A DNA stretch of 64,000 nucleotides from Ischnura elegans (lineage: Eukaryota; Arthropoda; Insecta; Odonata; Coenagrionidae): positions 67,712,472 through 67,776,471 of the forward strand of contig NC_060257.1 of the NCBI RefSeq assembly GCF_921293095.1. Direction: 5' to 3'. The translations under genes and the position numbers were made by a program. This document shows positions 36,137 to 46,809 of the stretch, one piece after another (positions within the stretch are counted from its first letter, which is position 1; every line of letters begins with the position of its first letter). The notes under the pieces are model-generated. The model had not been told where the DNA came from. It saw only the letters and a program-made list of their open reading frames with translations, and searched no databases.

Positions 36137-39100
36137 ATGGGATTAAAAGGACTGAATTTAATGTACTCTTCGTTTGTGCCCTGGTCGATATCTTTAAGAG
36201 TCCTCACCTTAATTCTATGCGTGCATTTAGTGAGAGGTTCAGCTTTGCCATCAGTGAATTCATCAATCAGCAAAACTCAGGTGAGACTTGTTAATAAAAT
36301 TTTTGATTGCAAATTACCAATTTTTGTGCCATTTTAAGGAGAGGGAATTCTTGTTGAAAAAAATTGAGGGAAATCATTTGAAAAGTCAAAAGTTGTCTTT
36401 TAGCTTACCTACCGTTAAATTTTTACAGGTATTATACTCATTGACATATATTTTTACAGGTGTTGAAAAAAGAAGATTCAGGGTTATTTGAAAACAGTCT
36501 TTCAAATGACGTGTCTTCACGTAGAAATCTTCCGAGATGTGGTGGAATTCGCTATGTTAGACCCAATGAGTTAGCCTTCAGGATATTTTCGCCTGATTAT
36601 CCATTGCCATATCCATCTCTTTTGAATTGTGTGTATGACATTAGGTTCCAAGGGGGATCTTTTCCTTGTTTTCTGGACCTTTATTTTGAAGATTTTTTCC
36701 TGAGCTCTGTGCCGCCTGACTGTCCTGGTGATTGGCTTGAAATTGGTGGACAGAGGTTTTGTGGTGGACTGTCTGGAGTGCAGAGATTTGAAACAGAATG
36801 GGGTCCGAATGGTCAAAGACACCTCCTCTTACGTTTGGTGTCTGATGAAGTTGGGACAGGACGAGGATTCAAAATTTGTGTATCGCAGGTAAGGAGTGCT
36901 TTAGTGTTAAAAGTTTAAGTTTTTGATGTTCAGAATTGTTGCAATAAGTTCATAAGTGTGCCTACAGTGGGTACTGCTGTGACTATCTATTTTTGACATA
37001 ACATGGCAGAGTCTCAAGGATTACTCTCACTTATTTCAAGCCAGTGCCTAATTTCTAAAATTTTCGGTACCAGAACGTATACCATCACATTAAATTCTCA
37101 TAGCTTCCAAATATAGCCCCTCATCCACAATACAGCTTCTGATTTTTAAAGTTACAATGAGCACTTATGTTTCACCAAAAATATAAAAAGACAATGAAAG
37201 TTTTTGACACGACCCAATTTACCCAGAGAGGAATGCTATTCTGGGCAAAATCAAGCACTGCTTCAAGCAATCTTCTGGCTTCACTTTAACTTCAGAGGTA
37301 GTAATAACTCTAATGTCAACTTTTGACGAATTAACTAAATAACCAGGCTCGGTCAGGTAAAAATTTTTAAGCCTAGCACATTGAAATTCTGCTTTGTCTT
37401 TTCAATTCTAAAAAATAAGACATCAAGTCAGTCTTTTTGTCGATTTTCGTGACCGTGACAATCCCCTCTTATCGGTAAGGTTGACAGATTTTTTTTACAA
37501 AGAAAAATTCTTCTAGGACATGCAAGATAGACACTGTCAATGCTTATGTTTGGATGAAATGAGGCTTGTATTGAGGTACTCTGCTACCTGCTAGCAGCCT
37601 GCATCGTAGCGGCGCTCATACCCTTTCATCAAGGTGGCCTCACACGGTGGCAGCTGGAACCAGAATGATGTCACATGGGCTTTTCACAGCATTCATACTT
37701 AGCTGTCGCATTTTCGTGCGCTTGAAAATTTTCACTTTTCATTTAATCGAGAAAAATAGATATCATCATTTAAAAATCTAAAATTGTGAAATATGTACTC
37801 CAGGAGCAATAATCTTTCGATTTAGGCAATTAAAAAGTATAGGAAACCACCCTACTGCATCGGTTGAGTGTCCAGGGTGTCCATTGACTAGGAAAACTGT
37901 GAGGAATAGGAATTATACGTGAATTTTTAGTCCCAAGAATTATGCATTAATTATTCATGGATTTTTGCGCCAAACTGGAATTTCAAAATCTTTCATTTCT
38001 AATTCATTTCACATAAAATTTTGCCAGTTCAATACGCATTTACTGGCCTAAAATGTGTTTGTGATACATAATTTTAACCCGGGAAAGGGCGCGAGGGGTG
38101 TATATCACCCCATGGCTCTTCTTTATTTAACAAGAGTAATTATTAGTATCAATTTAATTCCATGGAACTATTTAAAAAAGAACACAGTATAACTTTATCA
38201 TTCCAAGGAAAGAGAAAAAAAATATTTTCTGTGGGGTGTCGATGACACCTTACGCGTCTTCTAATGTTACATTTTGTTGCTCGCTCTCTCCTGGGCTAAG
38301 TGCAGTAGCTTAGAAGAATTTTTAAAGTCACATTGAAATGTGGAATGTCAGGCAAGACTACAGACTCGAAATGTCTTGACTCTCTTGACCCCAATGATTC
38401 AAAGAAACAAAAATTTCTACAATTAAGTGTAAGTCTTTAAATTAGGAATGTAAAATAATACATAAATATAACATTATTTAAAAGTATTGAAGTAATTTAG
38501 GGTGCTTTAAAATTCTTATTTGTCACAGTAATCACATTAGATTGACATGAAATTTTGACAAAATTTCCCTGGAAAACCTGGAAATTTGTATGAATTTTTC
38601 TGGTTTGATTCACTGGACACCCTGATGTCAGACAAGGGCAGATCCAGGATTTTTTTCTGGGGGGGCACAAGGGTCTGACAGGCAAACAGTTTTCTCATAT
38701 GTATTTCAGATTAAATTCAGCATACAACAATTACTGCAGGGGCGCAGCTAGGAATTAAGGCTGGGGGAGGTTTAGATGAAAGTAATACCGGGGTGTGTGG
38801 GGTATGGAATACCCACCAGGATAAGCAGCTGGTGGGTGCAAGTACTAGTAGGTGCAAGATTAATAAATTGTGGAATTTTAAGATAAAAGGTTCAAAATGG
38901 TGAGTTATACAGCTTTCTGAGGGATATTTTATTAACATGTACACTATTCTATAAGTAATATCAATCCAATTAAATAAAATGGACTACACAAAAAAATTTC
39001 TCTGATTTCTGGGGGGGGGATTTCTTTCTGGATATCTTCGTTTATCCCCCAAAACCTCCCCCTCGCTGCGCCACTGAATTACTGCCCAAAATATTCTTTT

Positions 39101-40673
39101 CATTTTCTTATGAAAGTTATTAGTATGAAATTAAATGATTGAGGCTCCATAGAATACAAAATAAAACAACACATAATGATAACTGTACATATTAAAAATC
39201 TTGTCTATTTTTTAAGTTTCTGGGGGGAGTAAGTCCCCCCATTTCCCCTCCCCCTAAATACGTATGTTTTTTGTGAATTTCTGTTCCAGTTAAACCTAGC
39301 CATGTGACAATTTTTGTGGAGTAATTTTGAAATATAATTTTTTATTGTATGTTGTTAGTGGACCGACTATTACCTATATATCTTCTTTTTCTTCTTCCCT
39401 CACAGGTCCCATGCAGTGGCCCGTTGCCAGTACCACCCTTGTATCCTCCTCCCATTCAGCCTCCAATCATCCCTCCTCAGCCAACACTACCACCATTTAA
39501 TCCTCCCTGGGTTCCACCCTATATGCCTCCCTCCAATAATCTTCCTCAACCACCTTCCTATCCGTCTTATCCACCATGGGGTGCTAATGTGCCCCTCTGC
39601 TGTGGCACACAGTACCAAGGTCGGCATGTCCACCTCATTAGTCCTGGTTTTCCCGCCCAACTGCCCAGAACCATCTCATGCGGCTACATTATCAACCGTT
39701 CGAATCCCCGGATCAATCAGCTGAAAATTCATTTCAAATACTTTTTCCTGCCTTGCCCTTGGGTACCATACCAATCAGGTGTAGGATCTCCATATTCTTC
39801 TGGTTCAAGGGGATACTTCAATGTGGATGGTAGAAACATATGCGGTTGCCAGACAGGGCTCACCATTACGGTGCCATTTGGAATATTCGAGACAAGGAAG
39901 ATTCTTCGTTTTTACAATCCGTCAGTTGTTCCGTATTCTAGGTCCCAGAATAATTTTGAACTAACATCAGAAGGCTTCAATGAATCATCTGATTCCCGCT
40001 TTTTTGAACCTCGTTCGCAATTTGGAGCCTCCCTTAATGATTCTACGCAGGAAAAATCTCAAAATGTGCTTTCATTTAATGGTGATAGGGCTACAACTGG
40101 CGGAACTTTTGGCCCTCAACCTTCACACAATTTAGGTACCTCTTCATTGATATCATTTCCCTCCACATTGCCCACTTCTGACCCAGCTGTTGGTGGCAAT
40201 TCCCAAAGATGGGATGGTAGCAAACGTAGCAAAAGGGAAGTGAATTCAACATCCAATGCAAACTCCAAGTCAGGGAAAGCATTTGAATCCTTCTTCTATA
40301 ATAATCGTCCAGGCATAGGACCTCCTCTCGGGTTTTTGATTGAGGTTATCCAGGAAGAGGTACCTTACATTCCAGGCTGGAGAAGAAATGACTTTGATAG
40401 GGTTGGTAATGCAGATGCAAACTTGGCAGCAAAATTGAAAACGATTTCTCAATCAAGTGCCCAAAATGCTTCTCCACGTTTCTTCCATTCTCAAAGTAGA
40501 AGCTGTCAGGTGAGTGATTGGCCTCAGGTGAAGTGGTGGCTGATTTGGTTGTACAAGAAACACTTGCTTCAAGCTTGCCCTGCTAGAGTTCCACCAAGGC
40601 CTTCACCGCCATTCATTCCCCCATCTTTCGTTCCTCCACCACTCTGCAATGAGCCATTCGTCCCAATATCTAG
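36137..40673 (+). CDS. Secreted two-CUB-domain protein with proline-rich linkers (3' end not found)
   Basis: Three phase-0 exons: 36137-36280, 36460-36888, 39406-40673, at least 613 residues. Residues 1 to about 36 are a signal peptide with core VLTLILCVHLV; Met9 is an alternative start. Residues 75-191 (CGG... to KICVSQ) form a CUB domain, ending in FCGG and GRGFKICVSQ as usual. Residues 195-250 are a PP-repeat linker. Residues about 256-360 (CCGTQYQGRHVHLISPGFP...) look like a second CUB. A Ser/Asn-rich region carries a furin-type site at R465-S-K-R468, and a second proline-rich stretch lies near 590-605. The last donor (ATATCTAG|GTGAGC) leaves two bases over, so at least one more exon is needed. 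A second good donor inside exon 3 (CTGTCAG|GTGAGT at 40510) suggests alternative splicing. CUB domains bind proteins or glycans outside the cell. The specific role is unknown. Confidence 0.75.
37575..37855 (-). mobile_element. Mariner-like MITE, family TAGGGTRGTTTCCT, copy 4 (half, inverted)
   Basis: Matches the left half of the 2036-2697 copy in inverse orientation and ends with AGGAAACCACCCTA at 37842-37855. The other half is missing. It lies in the second intron of the CUB gene. Confidence 0.7.
37873..38624. mobile_element. MITE with CAGGGTGTCCA ends, copy 1
   Basis: CAGGGTGTCCATTGACT at the left pairs with the inverse TGGACACCCTG at the right, with the inner flanks (ggaattatacgtgaatttt / gaaatttgtatgaattttt) also partly paired. 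Related to the segment at 57862-58345. It lies in the second intron of the CUB gene. An inner segment with ttaacccgggaaaggg near 38075 may be another insertion. Confidence 0.6.
38632..39255 (+). mobile_element. Outer hAT-like MITE hosting another insertion
   Basis: The segment gggcagatccaggatttttt with its G-run at the left and the C-rich end near 39225-39255 resemble the element at 18739-19018 in inverse order of its parts. It is split by the well-bounded hAT MITE at 38738-39077. Its outer boundaries are approximate. Confidence 0.4.
38738..39077 (+). mobile_element. hAT-type MITE with 8-bp duplication ATTACTGC
   Basis: ATTACTGC at 38730-38737 and 39078-39085 encloses an element that starts AGGGGCGCAGCTAGG and ends CTCGCTGCGCCACTGA. 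G- and C-runs sit near the ends. It is inserted into an older, related MITE within the CUB gene's second intron. Confidence 0.75.
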
Positions 40674-43270
40674 GTGAGCATTTCCCATTTGCTGATTGTA
40701 CATGACTTGTCCCGTAATTATTTTTCTGTTTCTTTTATAAATATCAAAAAAGAACACTATGGGTGGCCTAGGTATTCCTAGGATTTGTAATAAGAAAATG
40801 AATAATTTTAAGAGCTAGACGCTATGGTAGAAAAACCACCATATCTCATAATTTAAGTGAGAATATTGGATGAGTAACTATTAAAATACTGATAAGTTGA
40901 AAATAACTTCACAATTATTCATTTTATTCCACACTAGATACTTTTCTACACAATACATAAAAAAAACTTTTTTCGTTTTTGGTTTTGGCATGTTATGCCA
41001 TTCTCAAGATAGATCTGCTTCACATGATCTATACTAAATAATCAAGAACTCTACTAAATATACCTTGGGGAGTGGTTACTAAGTCTGAGAGTGGAGAGCA
41101 AAGGAGGAAAGGGGGATTAAAACACAGAAAAGCTTTAGGTATCGAAGGTCAGGAGATTTGGTTATAGGGTTGCCAGATAGAAGAGAGAACAAGGTTTAAA
41201 ACAGGTTATAAATCACTCAGAGTCAATTCTATCAAGAACCTCATTACATAATTAAGCCAGGCTATGAGCGATTTCATACAGCTTAAAGAAATGCCGCTCA
41301 GACCCTTTGTCAAAATGCTTTTTCTATGTTGTTAAATTAAATTCTCACTACTTAGAGATTGAAACCTGAGTTTTATGCATACTTTTTCTATGTGTATGTC
41401 AACATTTTGTTTTTTTTAATCATTCGTTTAGAGGTTACGAACTTTTTGTACATAATTTTTTGGTAATTTATTGTCTTTTTGCTGTTAGTGACTCACACCC
41501 AGCCAATGGAACTGGCTGAGAAGTATCTCTTGTTAATAGATCAATGATTTGGTCTTTTCTCTAATTTTGTAGATTAATACTTGTACTTTTCATTGTCACT
41601 GTAAAACTTTTTGTCAACTGAAAACCATTGTAATGATGCAGGCGATTAAAAAATTGAGCTTACAAAGAATTCGTTTTGTAATTATTGTGATGGTGTAGTC
41701 TCATTATCTTAATTAAAACTACTGCTATGAATAGTGTTCTTAAATATGTGTGTGATGTGATATGTAGGTACTTAAGATATAGTGGGAAATACATTTGTGT
41801 AATGTCAACTGTCTTTTCCTATTTGCTCCCTGAATAATTTTTCTTATTCATTCCATTTTTTAACCAGACTTCAATTTATAAGTTAAATTAATAAAAAAAA
41901 TATGAATCATCAATACGTAACATGTATGGCCATTTGCGTCTGAGCTCCTCTCTGCCAGAGATGGTGCTTCTACCTTTCGCCATTGTATTCGCAAATATGT
42001 AGATATCCTTAGTTTATATACATAGGTGCTCATTAAGTGTGGCAGAGATTTGTATAGTATAGGGGAATACAAATATTTGATTGGTGAATACTTATTTTAG
42101 TATGAATTAGCAGGCCATCCGGTGTTTCTCGAAAAATAGTGCCTCGAGGAATGGGAAACTTGGAACTTAGAATTGATGGTCATATAGACGGATTTTTAAT
42201 TACACTGAGCAGCAGACAATTGAAAATAACAATTTCCCTGTAACACGCTCAGAATCATCATATACCTCACTCCACAACATTGATTGCTATGTGTTTCCGT
42301 ATGTATGTAGACCAAAAACCTCTTGTGAACTCATACCCCAGCAAAAAGGTTTGTACCCAGAAGATTATAATAGGAAAATAAAGTATCCTGTGAGTTATGT
42401 TTTTCTTTCGAAAAGTAAAGAGGTGTGCCTACCCGGCAGGATGTTCAGCCACAGAAGTTGCATGACGTGATGTAAAAAATGGAAATTAGAAAAGGCCGCG
42501 TCGGACGCAAGGCAATGCGTAATCGATTTGTAATCTAGCTTAAAATATTACTATTAGCATTTTATTCAATTAATTTTTTAGCTATGAATGGCTTAATAAA
42601 TTCCATGAAATAGACTGAAATAAATTGAGTCCTTGCTTGATAACATAGCGAATAAGAATCAAATTCGATCTTTTATGATTCTTTGGATTTATTTACAAGA
42701 TGCAATGTCAGCTGTTTGGGCTTATTTGTGATCTCAATTGGGAAAGCATCTGTTTAAGATAATTTCCCTTTTAGGGGATGGCACTACCTGAATATATGAA
42801 ATTATTATTGATTTGAAATTGAAAATTTATATCTCATCTAAAATGTATTTTATCTCTACCTGGGATATTCATATTGTATTTTATTTAGAATTTCACTGAA
42901 AAAGGAATCTATTCAAAGTATTTCCACTTTTTGAGAATTGTTCATAAATTGAGTTTTATTTGTAATTTCAATGAGAATTTCATGTAGTCTCATTCAAAAC
43001 GCAAATTCCTCATTTTAAATGATCTGTATCAAAGCAATTTTTCTCAATTTACCGGCAAAACAAATTCTATTTGAAAATTTTAAAAGGAACTCATTTTCTT
43101 TAGCAGATGGAGAGAAATTCAGTTATCCATGTCAACCCAGAGCAAGAGAACTTTTCATGATACCGCCACCAGGGCTGTCATCTGAAGTGAGCCAAGTACA
43201 TGAGTAGGAGTGTTTATTCACTTTGAATGAGGCCCTCCTTATCATAGTCCTTGCATTGAGTATATGGAGT
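40674..43270. other. Region downstream of the last supported CUB exon
   Basis: AT-rich, mostly featureless. One candidate continuation is a segment after an acceptor at about 43098-43105 (cattttctttag). Its best-looking frame (ADGEKFSYPCQPRARELFMI, then PPPGLSSEVSQVHE and a stop at 43206) does not match the phase left by the donor at 40673, so I do not join it. Confidence 0.35.
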
Positions 43271-43535
43271 CAGTAGCGCAGCAAGGGGGGGTTTGGGGCA
43301 TAAAACCCCCCAAGAACTCGGAGAAATTTTAAAATTTAATCCATTTTGCTTAATTGGATAAATATTATTAAAAGAAAGAGTAAGGATTAACAAAATATCC
43401 CACAGAAAACCATAAAACTCACGATTTTGAACCTTTATCTTAAAAAATTTCTGCACCCGCACCTCCTGTATTCCATACCCCCCAGTATTAGTTGCGCCTA
43501 AAACCCACGGTAGCCTGAATTCCTAGCTGTGCCCA
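43271..43535 (+). mobile_element. hAT-type MITE with duplication TATATGGAGT
   Basis: TATATGGAGT at 43261-43270 and 43536-43545 brackets an element that starts CAGTAGCGCAGCAAGG and ends CTAGCTGTGCCCA. The duplication reads as 10 bp, of which 8 would be the hAT norm. A G-run and a C-run lie close to the left end. Confidence 0.75.
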
Positions 43536-44076
43536 TATATGGAGTGTCTTATAAACTACTCAAATATCCTTAAGACATGAGGTGACAGATTTTACAAAGG
43601 AAAACTGGTTCATAAATTAAACGTGGTTAATGAAAGGATAAAAATGGACTGCTGGAACCCAGGCATTCCTTGTGCATATTTGTTATTGTGGGATTGCATA
43701 AGGTTGGGAATTACAGGGAATCTTTTCCATGGTGTCAGAGAAAATATGTCATAACAAATTTATCGAAATAATGACCACACTGTGAGTTTATGTCTTCAGC
43801 ATGGTAAAATGTAGTTACTTTGCCTTTGAAAGTAAGAGTGATTCAGTACAAACGATTTTAGTTGCTGTTTTTGGAAAAATTAGGTTCTGATACCATCATA
43901 TTGGATAGCAATATTTATAAATAATTTATAGATATTTATTATGTTGTGCTACTAAAAACAAATTCCAGAAGCAATTTTTCTTGCCATACTTACCTTTGCC
44001 ATGTTTTTCTGGGAGTACATTGGAACAAAGAACTAGCTTCTTTGAATAACCTGTTCAAACAACAGTTTGTATGTAT

Positions 44077-44396
44077 TTAACACATTGTGTACCGGGGTAT
44101 TTAAATTCCTAGGAACGCCGAGGTTGGAAATATGTGCCTATAAGGGCGTTATGCCTTTGGTTTAAACATGGTTAAAAAGCTAATGTTTAGAATATAACTT
44201 AACCCAATCAAACGTTATGATGCATCAATTCATTATGGATAACGAACAACAACTGAAAATGTACTAACGAATACATATTGTACGGTTTAAAATTGTTAAG
44301 GTTGACGCGCCTAAATGACGAGAATCTTCGTCATCCGTCCGGAACGTTCGGGAAAAAAATGACGAGAATTCTCGCCATCTGTACACAACGTGTTAA
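44077..44396 (+). mobile_element. PiggyBac-like MITE with TTAA ends, 320 bp
   Basis: TTAACACATTGTGTAC at the left and GTACACAACGTGTTAA at the right are inverted ends that include the TTAA duplication. The interior has two similar motifs, aatgacgagaatcttcgtcat and aatgacgagaattctcgccat, near 44316 and 44358. No ORF. Confidence 0.7.
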
Positions 44397-46202
44397 TGGG
44401 CAAACTTGAATTATATATGAAGTTGGCTGTTATCGGCTGACCCAAGCAAAGATTTTTTAATGATCAAAATGAGAGTGCAAAAATTTTGTGGGATAGGAAA
44501 TTTGAATGTGTTAATGTTATAGGCAATAACCCTGCATTAGGAAATGTGCAGAAACTTATTATTACAAGTGATGTGTTCTGGAAATGCCTGCCACCTAGTA
44601 GAAGGGAAACATAGTAACCAGTGAAACTTAGAAGCTAGTAGAAGCTAAAATTAGAAACCAGTCAGCCTAGTGCACTTATATCCCCTATTTTCCCTGCTCT
44701 TGCTGAGTGAATTGGCTCAGCTGGCCCTTCTCCAATCAAAGCAACTCAAAGGTTCTCAATAATTGCCTAGGGAAAAAATTTCTCTGGACTAGAAGCCTAG
44801 ATGGGCTGCAAAGTCCCAGCATCTAGCACTATGTGCTTGGGTAGAATTGCCTTGGGATTAAAAAACGTGGATAGCATGGTGGTCAGCACGGTGGCCTTAG
44901 AAACGTAAAGGCATGTATGTAGTTTGATTCTGTGGAATGTGTTCTGCCGTTCCGCATATTTCACAGCTGATCATGCAGCAGGGTTGAAATATGTACAGTA
45001 CACACCAATTCAAGCACTGCTAATTAATGGATGTGAAAGTGTCCTGTGGGAGCTCTATGCTATGTAACTGTTGACATTTTATGTTGAAAAAATTAATGCA
45101 AATTCGTGAATTCTTCTTTTCACGTTCTCCCATTTCCTCTGAAAATAAAGGTGAGGGGGTACTTTACTCACCTGATGAACCCTTGGGTAACCAATTGGTG
45201 TAGCCTTCCCAGTTATAGTAGGAGTTCAACATGACCAATTCTGTAATTGATTCTGTCATTGTGTAGGAAGAGTTAGGGTAGGAGAGTACACATATCAAAG
45301 GAACTGTATGCTGGCAAATAAGAGATAAAATTCGAATATAAAGTGCTGTGGGATGACTGCTTACCCCAACATGACAATTGAGGGCTAAAATATGCAGCAG
45401 ACTGCTATCAATCAGATGAGAGACAATTACTTATTGTGCCAGCAGCATGACTCACGACTGATATGTGAACTCATTGCATCAATACATTTGTTCTGTTTCC
45501 CTCAAAGTGGGTGCTTGGAAGTAGCTCAGAGCTATTTAATGCTTCAAAGATGCTTTATTGCTCTGGATTGAATTTAGAAGCATAGCACTCCTTGATTTTT
45601 CTCCTCTTTGAGAGCCACTGTTTTCTCTGACTTCTCACTATAAGTGTAATGAAGGTACTACTACCACATATATTTTGTTTACACTGTTTAATTATAAATG
45701 ATGCATCTACATATCTTTAAAAATCAATGTCATTTGGCTGCTTCACACTTGATATTTATTCATAATATGTATGGTGAAAATTTCCTGGATGACATTATGT
45801 ATATTATACATGGGAAGGATTCACATCAGTAGAGGTCAGACAGACAGAAACTAAAATATTTCATCTAACATATCAGCAATTCATTATATCAATGGGAATA
45901 TTGAAGAATTATTTTTTTATCAGCCATTTTACATCTTGTTGAAGATATATTTTATACAGTTAGACTTTAACATTCTGATTGATTTGTGTGTATGTTTTGG
46001 TTAATTTATTTTCCCTCTGGATGAGTCGATAAAAAAAAGACAGCAGCATTGCTATTTTCATTTTATTCCCCTCTCAAAGAATTGTAGTGATATCTCGTTG
46101 CATAAGGACAAAATTTAAATCGTCGGCTAGCACAAAATTCAGTGACCTGGTTGCTACATTCCCCCCCCCAATTTTGGTTTGAATTGGAAATGGCTAAATA
46201 TA
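44397..46202. other. Intergenic stretch, nothing recognised
   Basis: AT-rich, with no exon or bounded element seen. Confidence 0.4.
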
Positions 46203-46809
46203 CAGTTGAGGACCTCAAATCCGGAATCCAGAAACCCGGAAAACCAGAAACCCGGAACGTTTAAAAATTCCTCAGCATAGTGTTTTGACTTGCCACCTCA
46301 TGGCACCACTCTCTTAGCCTTGTTCTGGGACGAGTAGGAAGTTAACACATGCTATGAACCAGTGGCGGATACAGAAGGGGGGCGCAGGGGGCGCGCGCAC
46401 CCCCCTTGCGGGTCCGCTTGTATTGCCGAACATTGCAAAACCACAATTGTAACTTTTTTATGTCATAAGATGGCATTGTCTTTTACATGTTTATAATTAA
46501 ATAAAATTTTCATATACTTTGCCTGCGACTTGATCATCTTTTATTACGATAAAAGTAAATACAACTCAAGATATGTTGCACCCCCCCCTTGAGTTTTTTC
46601 TGTATCCGCCACTGCTATGAACACATGCTAAAAACCTAGGCAGGGACACGTAGGGATCTCAAATATTGAGCACAAGAGCCTGTGCGCATTTATAAATTAA
46701 TGAGTTAACAAAATATGGAAGCATTTGCACAGAAGACCAGAAATCAAGAAAAACAAGAAATCCAGAAACCCTTTGGTCCCAAGCTGTCTGGATTTAAGGT
46801 CCTCAACTA
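46203..46809 (+). mobile_element. Tigger-like MITE interrupted by a hAT MITE
   Basis: CAGTTGAGGACCTCAAATCC at the left pairs with the inverse (ctggatttaaggtcctcaact) at the right, TA on both sides. The short motif gaaacccggaa/gaaatccagaaaccc recurs near both ends. The hAT MITE at 46360-46614 splits it. Confidence 0.65.
46360..46614 (+). mobile_element. hAT-type MITE with 8-bp duplication CTATGAAC, nested
   Basis: CTATGAAC at 46352-46359 and 46615-46622 brackets perfect ends CAGTGGCGGATACAGAA and TTCTGTATCCGCCACTG. A GC-rich tract (gggggcgcgcgcacccccc) follows the left end. The perfect inverted ends and perfect duplication indicate a fairly young insertion into the Tigger-like MITE. Confidence 0.85.

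Noticed and set aside
43098-43206. Possible terminal exon of the CUB gene
   Set aside because: The protein-like frame does not match the two-base phase left by the donor at 40673, and the matching frame ends after 27 poor codons.
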